A DNA stretch of 64,000 bases from Cryptomeria japonica (Eukaryota > Streptophyta > Pinopsida > Cupressales > Cupressaceae): NCBI RefSeq assembly GCF_030272615.1, contig NC_081413.1:334404302-334468301 (forward strand), read 5' to 3'. Below the pieces are notes generated by a model. That model searched no databases and was not told the DNA's origin. It saw only the letters and a program-made list of their open reading frames with translations. The position numbers and the translations under genes were made by a program. Below are positions 11,407 through 23,199 of this stretch, one piece after another. Numbering within the stretch: the stretch's first letter is position 1; each line of letters opens with the position of its first letter.

Positions 11407-13318
11407 GTTGGCAAAAAACTTTGTTTCTTTTTAGTTCAGTTTCAATCATGAATGTACGTACTTTTAGTTTCTACACAACTGTTCTTAATATTTGCACACA
11501 TGTCAAAGTTTGTTTGCACAATTATCTCATTTTTTTGTGCAATTATCTGATGTTTCTACACATTTGTTGCATACTCCTGCACAGTTGATTGCATTTCTAT
11601 GCAATTGACTAGTAAAAGAGTTTTTTTCTATTTCAGATTAGCATTTAGATTTGCTAGTCTCTATTATGTTGGGGTAGAATGATTTTGTGTTACTAATGAT
11701 CTCTATAAATGACTTTGGTAATCATTGGATGAAGATTGATGCTTGAAACTATTGACAAATTTGTTGTAGGGTGCCAAATAAGGATTTGTGATAATAAACA
11801 AATGTGTTTGTTTTTATAGTTTAGATCATATTTCCTTTCTAATTGGTAAATGAATAATGCTTTTCTGAAGTGTTTGGTGTGCTTGCACATCATATAATGG
11901 ACCCACAATTGTAATAAGTCCTCTCCCCTTACCTTTGAAATCCTAGGTGTAAGAGAAAAGTATAATGATGTCCATCTTTTCTTTTTCTAGAAGGCCTACC
12001 TCTTTGGAGAAGTGACGACTCCAGGGTGGAATGACCAAAGTGGTTTTTCTCTTTGAGCCACTATATACATGGGTAGAAAGAGAAAGTTTGTCCAATTTGG
12101 TGCATACAACATGAATGGAATCTAAGTTTGGCAGCCTTTGAAAACCAAGGCTCAATAAGGATTGTAAGGGGTTTAAGTAGCTTGCCAAGTGAATTTATAT
12201 GTGGCTTTGTTCCTCGAAGAACTACTACAAACCATATTTAGAGGTCCAAATCCTATGCTTGTTGGTTTAGGGAGTGTAGATCATACCTCATAGATACCCC
12301 TCATGTACCCTTCATTGTGAGATAGAAATTTCCTCAATTACAAGGTTTTTGAACCTTTGGGGTAAGAGAAAAGGTGTGTCGGTGTCGTGTTGGGGGAGCG
12401 AGCTCCACCTAATCTTTATTTGTTCACTTTGTCTATATAATTTTATTGCAAAGGGGGGCCCAATGAGTAGTATTCACTTTCCAACCTAGGTTGTACTTCC
12501 TTACAAGTGTTTTCAAATGCAATGACTAGTGAATTCAAACATGGGCTAATTTAGGCCCCCCCAGATCTTACTCTGATTTTTCTCTAGAGTTAAAAAGTCA
12601 TTATGTTTGATGTGTCTTAAGTGAGGGTTCAAAATTTTTTTCCAATCAAACCAATACCTCACTAGAAATCTCAAACAATTATTCCAAACATAATTAAACC
12701 AATTAAAAAATTGAAGGTTCAAAAACTTTTATCAAAATCTGAAAACAAGAACTTTGGAGTAAATTTTTTTTGTCAAGATCTAAAACATTGGAATCCTAAA
12801 CTTTGTCAAAATATGAAATATTGCAAACTCAAGCTTTTGTCAAAAATCTAAGATCAAAACATTAGAAAATTTAAAAGATGTTATTTCAACCTTATATGTC
12901 AAAACATAGGTGTTATTTTGCATTGCCATTTAGCCATCATTTTCCTAGGTCTTAATTCCATCATTTACCTTAATTTGTATTATCTCAAACCTAGGTCTTT
13001 GCATAGTCAAATCTCAAATCCTTCATATTAGGTCATTTCAATTCCTTAGTGCAAGTCCTTAGCTTGCATTTAGATCCTAAAATTAAATTCTGAAAAATCC
13101 AAAATTTGAATCTTATATCAAACCCAAGTTATTGTTAGGAGATCTAGACCTTGTCCAAATTTATCTTTTATCACCATCAACAAGTCGACATCCTAGCTCA
13201 TAAATCTAGTGATGGGTAAGACTTTTCCAAATTTCATCATTTGTCATTTTCATCCTTTAAGGTCTCGGTTTCTTTCCAGTCTCTTAGGGCTATATCCATA
13301 GATTTGCATTTCTAAGGT
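11407..13318. other. Non-coding DNA, no recognised feature
   Basis: No coherent reading frame or element end is recognised. The stretch contains gcacaa-type words similar to the upstream 21-bp repeat (to about 11,610), then unique-looking AT-rich DNA. An 81-codon minus-strand frame at 11,943-12,188 has no recognised domain and is not called. Confidence 0.4.
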
Positions 13319-13510
13319 TTGGAAATCTCAAATATCCAAAAACATAGGTTGCATTTGTCATCCTTAGTCACATTTGTCCATTTTCAAAAATCTCAAAGTT
13401 CCGAAAACATAGGTTGCATTTGTTTGCATGTTTCCATTTTCAAAATCTCCAAAAATAAGAACATAGAGTTGCATTTGTCATCGTTAGCTGCATTTCATTT
13501 CACCCAAAGC
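13319..13510. repeat. About 63-bp repeat, three degenerate copies
   Basis: The phrase aacataggttgcatttgt recurs at about 13,341 and 13,409, with a third copy (aacatagagttgcatttgtc) at about 13,461. Each is preceded by tttcaaaaatctc-like sequence. Confidence 0.65.
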
Positions 13511-13770
13511 TTTTAAAAATACATAAGAATAGTATAGTCATAGGTGCATGTGCAAGTTTAATGGTTGAAGCAAGATCCCAAGCATCTTAGAGACAATGAA
13601 GTTCATCATTTCAACCCATGATTGGTCCAATGGATGATACCTAACTAGAGAATAATCCAAGATAACAAGAGTTTAATCCAATCTAACCAGACAGTAACAT
13701 TATACAAGTAGGTTTTTACCTAAGCATCATGCAACCAAGTTTGAATCCAAATCTTAATGTGATTCCACCA
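13511..13770. other. Non-coding lead-in to gypsy gag
   Basis: This is AT-rich sequence without a recognised feature between the 63-bp repeats and the first gag-like frame. It may be the 5' leader of the gypsy element, but no primer-binding site was found. Confidence 0.35.
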
Positions 13771-16132
13771 GCCCCATCATGAAACACACAACCAGAATTC
13801 AACATAGTTCAACTGGGACCACCCCAATATTTGAGCCAATTTTTCTACCGATGCAACTAGGTTTTGGTAGTGTTCAACCATCACCAAGATTTGAACCAAT
13901 TTCCCTATCAATGCAACCAAGATCACCATCTAATGTTCAACTAGGCTCACTGACTAATTTTGAATCTTCAAGTGATAGTATTAGCTCTATTCTTCAAGGA
14001 GACACCAATAAAGAAATGAATAACCCTAGAGTTAAAAAACCTTGGAACAATTGATGTTTAAAAATCCTCTAGGTATTTCAGTTGTATTAAGGAGAAATTG
14101 ATGTCAAGTCCTAAGTATCGATCTTTGATGGAAAAATTTGAATTACAACTTTGTGCGCAAGTCCAAAAAAATCATGTCCTTGAACAAGTTCAAACAAATG
14201 TTGTCTCACAACAAGATCAAGGAAATCCCATTTATAAACAATCAACATGAATCTTGCCTCGAAATAAGAAACAACAAAGAAGCATTTAGTTAAGAGAACA
14301 CACATTTTTTAAATTTAGAAATTCCCCCTAAAAACACATTTGAATAATTTTTCGATCCTTTCTTTAACATGATATCGCTATCACCACAAGTGAAGAATTA
14401 GACAAAATCGCAAGCCCCAGTGATACCAAAAGTGACGAAGGGAATGCTAGAAAGTACATCTCAACTCAATCAAACACACAAACCCTAGTATCACAAGCGA
14501 CAATAGAAACAAGTCAATTGCAAGAGGGGATAGACATGTTTACATTTACCTTCGTTATGCCACTTTTACCACCTTTAGGGTTGTAACAAACACACAAAAA
14601 AGTGTTTTGCTATTGATAACATCATAGGTGGTTTCTTCAATAAATTTTCCACCTGGCTGAACAAATGCAAATATTCAAACAAATCAAACCCTACCCAAGT
14701 TGTGCATACCTAAACAAACAACTTTGTCTCTGGTTGTGTCAGAAGTTAGTACGCCTCCTTTGATGTCTTCAAGTGCATTAGTGATATCACCAACTAGTAT
14801 GGATATAGAACAAACTCTACCTCTTATCACATATCAACCAAATGTGATAAATATACAAAAATGTCAGTGAAAAATTCCTTATAACATCCCAATGTCAACA
14901 TGATAACACAAGAAAAACCATGCAAGTATCAAAAACACCAATTAGTGACTTATGAAGAGTTGCTTGCAAGATTAGGCTATACACAACCCACAACACACAA
15001 TCAACAACCTATTATTCAATACCAACAACAACAAAAACTGGGCATTCACTATCAATCGCAACAACAATCAACCATCCAATATGTTCAACAACCACAACAA
15101 ATAGCACAACAACTGATGGTCCAAAATATCCAACAAACACACCAACAACTTCAATAACATATTCAACCAACAACACAACATTGCACATGGTACAAACAAC
15201 ATGTGCAAGTAACATTACAAATTCAAGAACTTATTAAACCAATAATAAAACAATGCATGAGGTACCAACAACACATTCAACCAACCATACAATTTCAACA
15301 ACCTAGGAAGCTAATAGTACAACAACGAAAAAACCCGTTCTACCAACAATATAGTATTAACAATGGGTTCAACCAGTTGTGTGATTTCATTGATTGATCC
15401 AACCAAATTTACAATATCAATCACAAGTATAACCAACAATACAATATCAACAACAAAATCAACCAACACTTCAATACCAACAACCACAACCTGGGGATCA
15501 ATCTCAAAACACATCAACCACAAGTACCCTAAGAAGTCAAGAATTTGAATATCGAGATCAAAATTTGTTTGGAGGAATGGTATATAGACAAAAATTCAAT
15601 CCAAACATGAATAATAGACCCCCAAAACCATCTCCGTTAAATGAAATGACTTAGCAAATTGAAAAATTGAGAAGACAAGTGGAAGCAATGCAAAAAGGGA
15701 CAAAAAATGGTTATACGAGGCAAGATATATGCCCTAATTTCCATTTGACAAAAAGTTTATATATGTCATCCTTCCCCAAAAAATTTGAGGCGCCTAAGTT
15801 TAAAAAATACAAAGGGAAAGGAAACCCCAAAGATCACATTAGGGAACTTTATTCATCTTGTATAGAGATCACTTATGATGATACATACCATATACAACTC
15901 TTCTCTCAAAGTCTCTCAAGACAAGATATGGATTGGTTTGCACGATTATCCAAAAACATAAAATCATAGAATGAGTTAGCTTACAAGTTTTTGGCTCATT
16001 TTGCCTTTGAAATTAATAATGAGATCACTATGATAGACTTATGCACTACCAAACAAAAGATTAGAGAACCTTTCATGACATTCTTGCAAAGGTGGCACAA
16101 TCTTGTCACTCGATGCCCTTTTGACATTCCTG
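13771..16132 (+). pseudogene. gag: Ty3/gypsy (Tat-type) gag, 5' part, broken
   Basis: This encodes the degenerate N-terminal and core part of a retrotransposon Gag, which in an active element would form the virus-like particle. A Ser/Pro-rich head (13,779-14,054) is followed by a Gln-rich stretch (about 14,900-15,500). The conserved capsid-like domain starts near 15,667. There I recognise FPKKFE-PKF, YKGKGNPKDHI, DDTY, an LSRQDMDWF step, then NELA-KF and TFLQRW; this pattern is shared by plant gypsy Gags. The frame contains a TAG at 15,967-15,969 where a Trp is expected (KS-W-NEL), and other stops upstream. It is cut at 16,132 by a solo LTR, and the rest resumes at 17,716. Confidence 0.8.
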
Positions 16133-16761
16133 TGTTGGCATTATGTGAACCGGTATGAAGACATAATGATATTGTATGTTGTCATTGATGTCAATATGTG
16201 ACATGATGTGAACCGGCACATGTGATATGTGAGAAGAGAGAGCCGACATATGTATGAACCGGTATATATGCCAAAGTGAAGCGGTATATTTGTTCAAGAT
16301 GAACCGACATGTCAAGGTGAACCGGCATGTAGTTATGGGAACCGGCACGTGGAAGCATTGTGTGACTACCGGTTGGTAGGTAGTTTCCACTTCAAGATTT
16401 TTGGTTGGAGTACCTCAAGCCTGTGCAACTCAATCGGTGATCTTTGTGTGACGAGTTAGCAGTATAATGAAGAACATATCATGTTGCCATGTAAGCCCTA
16501 TGCACGTGAAGGATCTTACATGAAGAAGACTATCCCTATCCACCTTGGGAATGTGCGAAGTTTGTTAAACGGTGATAACGCATGATGGGTTATCAACCGC
16601 CATGAAATCGGTGGATAATGGACGATGGAGAATGTCTTGAGATCGATTCAATAGTGTTGCATTTAATGTAGTATGATTCAACGGTCAGGATTGAACCGTT
16701 TGAATTGCTTAACCTAACAGGTTTAGGGTTTAGGGTTTTTGCTACCGACCTGTCTGTTTCT

Positions 16762-16766
16762 TATAA
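16762..16766 (+). promoter_or_regulatory. TATA box in solo LTR 1
   Basis: TATAA lies upstream of the mini-hairpin array, matching the TATA position of the other LTRs in the window. This suggests it once set the transcription start. Confidence 0.45.
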
Positions 16767-16990
16767 GGTTGATGTTGTGTTTCTTTCCAAAGTTGTTGGC
16801 AAAAGTTGTATGTGTGTATCCTAGGGAAGTGATACGTAAATCTTGCCAGACCAAAGGAGAGAAGAGATACCTGCAAAGTGAATGTGCAGAAGGTGGAGAG
16901 GAGCCAAAATGGATCTGCATTAGCATTGAGTGCTATTACTAGATCATTGTAATTCCTATTGATCTTTAACCACTTCAATAGTTGTGAAAT

Positions 16991-17250
16991 CCCTTAACAG
17001 GGTAGCCTTAACCGGCTTGATACAAATCCCTTAACAGGGTAACTTGAAGTTATTGAGTTCTGGGAAGCTATAGAGCTCTGGAGATCCTTTAGCTATTGAG
17101 TTCTTGAAATCCTCTAACAAGGTAACCCTAATCGGGTTTAACCTTTAACCGGGTATTATAGCCATCCCTTAACCGGGTGATCCCTGACAGGATCGGTTCC
17201 TAGCATAACCTATTGTAATGTCTTTAACCAGACAAGGCTCTTAACAGAGT
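16991..17250 (+). repeat. Mini-hairpin array of solo LTR 1
   Basis: Short stems with TTAAC-type loops follow one another. Examples are CCC/GGG (16,991-17,002), AGCC/GGCT with loop TTAACC (17,004-17,017), ATCC/GGAT with loop CTGACA (17,180-17,193), GTCT/AGAC with loop TTAACC (17,220-17,233) and CTCT/AGAG with loop TAAC (17,238-17,249). Stems change while the loops stay alike. Confidence 0.7.
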
Positions 17251-17715
17251 GGACTTCTAAAGAGTTCAAAAAGCAGCTTGTGGGTATTCACCCCCACCAT
17301 GGTTTTTCCTAGTTGGGTTTCCATGTGAAAAATATGTGTGTCATGTGTGATGCTTTTATCTTGTGATGCTTTGTTATTACCTGTTGAGCATATGATGGTT
17401 CTGTGTTTTATGCTTGTCTACAAAACATATTGAACTAACTATTGTGAAGATCTGATGATAGTTTACTTGTTCATGCATGAGGGTGTAATGGTACTATAGT
17501 ATTGAGCTAAGAGGAAAGCTTAGTGAGTAACCGGTTTATGATTGTTTTAGTTGTTCAGGGTCTTACCGGTTGCACTTTGTTTCAATCAGTGTCACTGCTT
17601 GCTAGTCACTTGGAGTATTTGCTGACAAATTGGTTTTTGATAGTATTTTGCCTGTACTGATTCACCCCCCCTCTCAGTACCAGTTTGGTACTATTCGTTC
17701 ATCATTGAGTTATCA

Positions 17716-18278
17716 TCCTAAAGAGCAAGAAGTGAACTTATTCATTAAAAAATTAATCCCGGAGTTGATGTGAGCTAAAAATAAAGAGTCTCGACATGAT
17801 TGCAAAACTCATCAAAAAGGTGATAAACATAAAAGAGGCCCTCATTCAAAAAGGGACTATTAAAATTTTCAAGGACAATAATAACACAAGCGGTTTAAAT
17901 GATAAAAGCATATTCTAATCCAAAAATAAGAATGTCACTAATGATGCTGTAGTTGATGCAAGAGAAATCAATAATGCACAAACAAATATTAGTCTAAGGA
18001 CCAACTATTATAGTGACATAAATGCCTAATCAACAACAACAATGATATCCTTTGACAAATATGATTCAACAAAATCAACAACACAGACCTTGCAGAACCA
18101 AGTACGCTCCTCATTGACAATTTACACTATTGGGGTAGACTATTGAATTGGTCCTAAAACAACTGTTACACTCCAATGTGTTTCGATTACCTGAGATAAG
18201 AAATGAACCATTAGTTAAACCGAGTTGGTGGAATTATAATAAATATTGTGAATATCACCCCACAAAAGGATATAAGAT
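17716..18278 (+). pseudogene. gag: Ty3/gypsy gag, 3' part, broken
   Basis: This continues the gag cut at 16,132. The first bases restore the reading across the solo LTR (Pro-Lys-Glu-Gln-Glu, then an LFIKKL-PEL segment). The frame then decays through many stops and small shifts. Near 18,110-18,278 a recognisable tail returns, with the order LPEIRNEP, a WWNYNKYC segment and a YHPTKGYK zinc-knuckle-like piece, as in Tat-type Gags. It stops at 18,278, where a second solo LTR begins. Confidence 0.7.
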
Positions 18279-19180
18279 TGTTACCAACCGACATTTTGTA
18301 TGAACCAGTAATACTCTGTGATGAGTTACCAACCGGCATTTTGCGATGAGTTACCATCCACCGATTTTTTTGTGGTGCTGACACTCTGGTGGTGCTTTTT
18401 GTGTCATGTTACCAAATATGTCTAGATTCACTAAACCTAGAAAATTGTATTGTAAACCTATTGGACCGACATGAAATCAGATTCCTTTATAAGGACATCA
18501 TGTCTAGGGTTTTAGGTAGAAGGAAGGGTTTTTGAAAGTGGTTGATGAGTTTTTGTAAGTGTGATCAGAGTAGAGAAGTTTAGGTCTGTGAGAGAAGGTA
18601 GAGTGTGAATGTGTTGAAGACTGAAGTAATGCTGGAATGCATTAAGAACGAGCTATCAAGGATCTAACCAAGCAATCTGTGCAATTTGCTAGATCACTCA
18701 CTTGTTGATTACTCACATCTTTGACAAGTTAGAAACCCTTAACTGGGTAGGCCCAAAAAAGCCTTTGTAAATCCTCTAACAAGGTGGCTCACATCTATGG
18801 ATCTAAAATCCTCTAGCAAGGTAGTCTTTAATCGGACTTATCTCCTAATAGGATCTGTTCTGGTAAAGAAAATTGTATGACCTTAACCGGTCTGACCTTA
18901 ACTGGTCTGGTTTCTATTCTATAGATAGTTACTTGTGAGTTTCATCTCACCATGGTTTTTTCCCATTTGGGTTTCCACATCAAATATCTTGTGTTATGGT
19001 GTTACTGATCATGTGGGTGAATGCCTTATTTGCTATTTGGTTTGCATGTGTGTCAACCAGTTTGTTTGTTAAACTTCTTTACCGGTTTACTGCTAGACTA
19101 TTAAAGTGTTTAAGTTCAGTATTTTTCTGTATACTAATTCACCCCTCCCTCTTAGTATTCATCAGATAATACTTTAAACA
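18279..19180 (+). mobile_element. Second solo copia-type LTR in the same gag
   Basis: It starts TGTTACCAAC right after the gag zinc-knuckle region and contains TATAA (18,488-18,492), mini-hairpin words and the terminal C-loop hairpin (19,131-19,158). The 3' end is uncertain. Ending at TTAAACA (19,180) gives flanks AAGAT and AAGGA, a poor duplication; ending at ATCA (19,164) gives none. No internal region is present. Confidence 0.65.
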
Positions 19181-22100
19181 AAGGATAAATTCATTTGGTA
19201 GGTTAAAAATATAGATAACATGATTAAGTTCATCCATTATAATTTAACCATACATTACGTTCAAACTTACATTAAAACATATGTCATGCATCTAATTTCC
19301 ATGCATACTTTAATTGTATTAAAAGCTAATGAATACTGTCCATTATACTAACCTAAATTCTCCATGATCCAAATTACTGTATTTAATAAGATAAATACAT
19401 ACATGCATTTAAGATTAATATCATCTAATCCACATTATACCTTTTAACCATAATGCCATCCATACATGCTAAATAAAAAGGAAATAGATGAACACAAACA
19501 CCACATAACACCAAATTGATATCAGAGTTCACCCCTAGTGGGCTACATCTCTGGGTCTGCTCAATTGCAAGACCCCTCTAATAAAATAATAGGGTGAAGA
19601 ATACATAAGATTCACATCATTTACATCCTGCCAATAAGGCATACATTAAAAAAAATACATATGACCACACCGGTCAAAAGATACATGAATGATCCCAAAA
19701 GAAGGAAAAGGATCCATCTAATACATGATAAGAAGCCAATACAAAAGAACAACTGGAGCACCCATGAGACTAAGTCCTCGCAACCCATCATAAGAAACCC
19801 ATGATCTAACATTAAAATCAGGTACTCACAAGGGCATACACGACCAGATATGACTCCACAATAGTACTCCTAGCAAGGACAACACAAACTGCACACTAGT
19901 GAACATAAGGGACGAGTATCGTCACATATCTTGGTATGGTTACCTTGATAGGTCTCCATAGGTTCCAAACCCATCTACTGGGTTACCCTGACAACCTTTC
20001 CCGAACCTCCAGCCCATCCAAGTCTCATGTGGACCCAACACATCCTTTCGTGAAGACAATGTTGTTGGTTTGCCATTTCAAGCCTTCTCACTGCATTACA
20101 AGTTTGTACTAGCCCTCATCCCATGCATGAGGCACAATTATCTTACTTAGTGTTTTTATCTATTAAACTCTCAAATAAACTATTAAGTTATCACTTATTT
20201 AGACACACTCTTGATGGGTTACCCTACAACCACTTTGGGCGCGACCCCACTTGAAAGCCACTCTCTCGTATGACACTAAACCATAATCAGACGAACTCCT
20301 AAACCCATGGTATACACAAGGAATAGTTTATGAATTTCAATACGATAGGAATACCCACTTGGCCAAACAAGTCCTCACATGAGGTACATTGACTAACGAT
20401 TCCCTGACTTAGAGACATGACTAGCTACAGTCAACCACATACTAACATCCATCACTCGCATAAAGGACATGACTAGATATAAAACCATCACATGAAAATA
20501 GTCAATACTAGAGATCAAGGACATAACTAGTTACAAAATAACCATATGACAATATCCAACACTCACAATCAAGGACTTGCCATTTCTTAATCAAATGCGA
20601 ATATAGAAAATTAAACACACATAGACATAAATCTATAATGACAATTGTTATTCCATATCGCTTAAAAATACAAATCGATCTAGTTTTCTAATTGATCTAA
20701 ATCAATTACAATTTGTCTACTTTGTTAAAATACATGTCTCCCATGGTTTACTAATTCACTATAATTCAATTTACATCATAAAATACTTCACAATGAATTT
20801 TTAAACCAATATCACATTAATATAATTATATTTATATGCAAAACATACAAAGATATAATTAAATATATATTAATTAACTAAAATTTGATATTTATTTTTC
20901 AAAATAAAAACATCATTTCCAATCTTTTTCGAAATAAATAAACTATTCTCATCTTTGGCAAGACAAATATATACTTCCCAAAATATGGAAATATACATTT
21001 ATAAAGAAACTAAAATAGATAACCATTTTCTTAATAACATAAAATTTCCTTGCATATAAATAAAGCAGGCTTGAATATTAATTAACATATATTTATTTAT
21101 ATATATTAATTAATAATTAAATAATAACAAAATACTATTTAATACACTTGTGAATTAAATAATATTAAAACTTTATTTTCAATATATACATATATTTAAA
21201 CAACGAAATAGCAAATAAATTAGGGTAGACCCACGTGGACACCCACGTGGGCCTCCCTATACCCAAGGGTTTTGATTGCAGTTTGCTACCTTTGGTAGCA
21301 CTGCTATCAAATGGTAGCAGTCACTACCCTTTGGTAGTGCTGCTACCATATGGTAGCAGTCACTACCAAATGGTAGCAGCTGCTACCAAACAGTAGCGTT
21401 GCTACCCTAAGGTAGCAGAAGCTACCATCCCACATGGTGGGGTTTACCCTGCCATGTGGGGGTTAAGGATATATATTTTTTAATAATTTTAAATCATTAC
21501 CCAAATACCCAATTTCTGGGTACTCTCAAAAATTTTATGAGAACAATTTCTGAGACATTTCCCAAAAATAAAATAATATTTTCATATATTTTTTTAAAAA
21601 AAGGAAAACACCAGTATGCCCCAAAACTCAAACTGGAAAAATTTAAGCATTCATCCACTTCCATTCAACCAAGCATAACATAGTTCTCATTTTAAAAACT
21701 GAATTTGAATGCATTTATTTGAAATTTTAATTAAATTTTATTGAGAACAACCAACCCCCAAATTCTGATTTTGAAATCAGTTTGAACAAGTAGGAGTCTA
21801 ATTTGGAAGTGGAAAAAGGAAGCAAATAGGGTTTTAATTCTGAAATTTAACTACACTCTTGCCATTCCACAAATCTAAAAGATTATCAAACCAACCACAT
21901 TTAAATTTCTTCCCAAAACAAAATCAGTAAATTTCTTGACAACAAAGGAGATTAACAAAAATCCTACCTCCATATGCAATCCTAGAAGTGATTTGCTAAA
22001 GAGCCAAACCTGCAAGCTCAAGAAATTTCTTCTCCCACAAATGCCCCAAATTTTCCATTCCAAAAATAACTCTTTAAAAATATTTTTCAAAACCTAGGTT

Positions 22101-22988
22101 AAAAAGGAAATTGTTTGACCAAAAATCCATTTTTTTGGTTGAAATTATTTTTAACCAAATAAAATTATTTCCCAACAATTGAATTTGCAAAAAATTGCTT
22201 TTCTTCCAAAATTGATTTTCTCAATTAAATAAAAACTAACATTTCTATTTCAAAATGCTAATGAGGGTAAGATATTTCTATTTTCTGATTTCTAATTAAC
22301 CTTTCTTTCAAAATACATATACTCAATTTATTCATCATTTAAAAATAACCATTTAACCAAACTTACTACAAACATGAATTTAGCAATTTGATTATTGATT
22401 AATCACACAAAGGGGTCCTATTTAATTTAGTCCCTTTAATTTACGAATACGTAAAAAACACAATTAATCTAATTAAATACTTAGAATTTAATAATCAATT
22501 TTTACCAAACGCACAACACGCAACTCAAGAAGCCAAACCAATACATGACTTGCATACCCAATCAAAAGGGGAAACTGACAGACGACTGATGAAGCTCACT
22601 TGAGCACGACTAGGGTACAATGAAGGGTCTTATGACTACCTAATCCAATTCCTTAGGACCAATGAGGTACACTCAAACCTGCGAAGCCAGGTGGAGATGA
22701 ACCTCGTACCTATGTGGTACTATACTTGCAATCTCCTGCAATAATGAACCACACATGCATACATATATATTGAATTAAAGTGTTAGCCCAAGATTAATAA
22801 CACAAATCAGAAAAACAATTAATTCTTACATAAGAATTGATGCAAAATCAACATTTATGGTACACACGTTAAGCATAATTCCTGACTATAACATCATAAT
22901 ATGGTAAATCAATCATTCAAGAAAACCACTTAAAAGTCAACTAAGGTCAAATCATTTTAAAAAATATGATTAGGGCAGGGGTACTACA
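19181..22988 (-). repeat. Probable minus-strand gypsy-type LTR or LTR-like DNA
   Basis: Reading the minus strand from 22,988 gives TGTAGTACCCC, a plausible LTR start, and no coding frame follows over 3.8 kb. Near 19,500-19,600 the minus strand carries agatgtagcccactagg, then ggtgaactctgatatc and ggtgttatgtgg, which resembles an LTR 3' region. The left boundary and any target duplication could not be found. 19,181-19,480 may instead be leftover gypsy DNA. Confidence 0.4.
21231..21460. repeat. Regular array of palindromes (GCTACC/GGTAGC)
   Basis: Seven back-to-back inverted repeats have starts at 21,285, 21,303, 21,322, 21,342, 21,363, 21,382 and 21,401, a period of 19-20 bp. The clearest is the perfect 16-bp palindrome GCTACCATATGGTAGC (21,342-21,357). 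Two CACGTG palindromes (21,231-21,238 and 21,242-21,251) precede the array. A perfect 9-bp inverted repeat CCCACATGG/CCATGTGGG (21,429-21,437 with 21,452-21,460) follows it. Confidence 0.9.
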
Positions 22989-23199
22989 AGACCTCCAGAT
23001 TCTCAGCAAGAAAGAGATAGTGTAGCCAAGGCATCTTTTGTGATAGTTCTAATCTCTAAGGCACAAGAGATCCAAAAGCACAAATCTGATATAAATTGCT
23101 GTATATGATCTAAATCTGAGTCATTAAGACAGTGAGTAATCAAAGAAAAAATAAGAGTGCATCATAAGCAGTCACATCATCATGGAAAGTAGCAGTGAT
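22989..23199. repeat. Host DNA: first part of a 437-bp tandem duplication
   Basis: This segment, starting agacctccagattctcagc, is repeated at 30,847. Joined to 30,621-30,846 after removal of element 1, it forms the first copy of a 437-bp tandem duplication; the second runs from 30,847 to about 31,190. No coding content is seen. Confidence 0.85.

Larger units (their letters stand above)
16133..17715 (+). mobile_element. Solo Ty1/copia LTR inserted in gypsy gag
   Basis: The element starts TGTTGGCATT and ends ATCA. The flanks are TCCTG (16,128-16,132) and TCCTA (17,716-17,720), a 5-bp target duplication with one mismatch. The gag reading resumes at this point, with Asp-Ile-Pro before and Pro-Lys-Glu after, which confirms the boundaries. 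No internal region is present, so it is a recombined solo LTR. It carries eight AACCGG-like boxes (16,147-16,370), a TATAA at 16,762-16,766, mini-hairpins (16,991-17,250), a CATGG/CCATG hairpin near 17,300 and the C-loop hairpin at 17,654-17,680. It resembles, but is not identical to, the LTRs of element 1. Confidence 0.85.

Noticed and set aside
19500..19530. Plus-strand primer-binding site (ttgatatcagagttc)
   Set aside because: It resembles the tRNA-Met site but has several mismatches, and no LTR end or internal region fits around it.
21285..21416. CRISPR-like array
   Set aside because: The units are back-to-back palindromes without unique spacers, in plant repeat DNA; a CRISPR array is not plausible.
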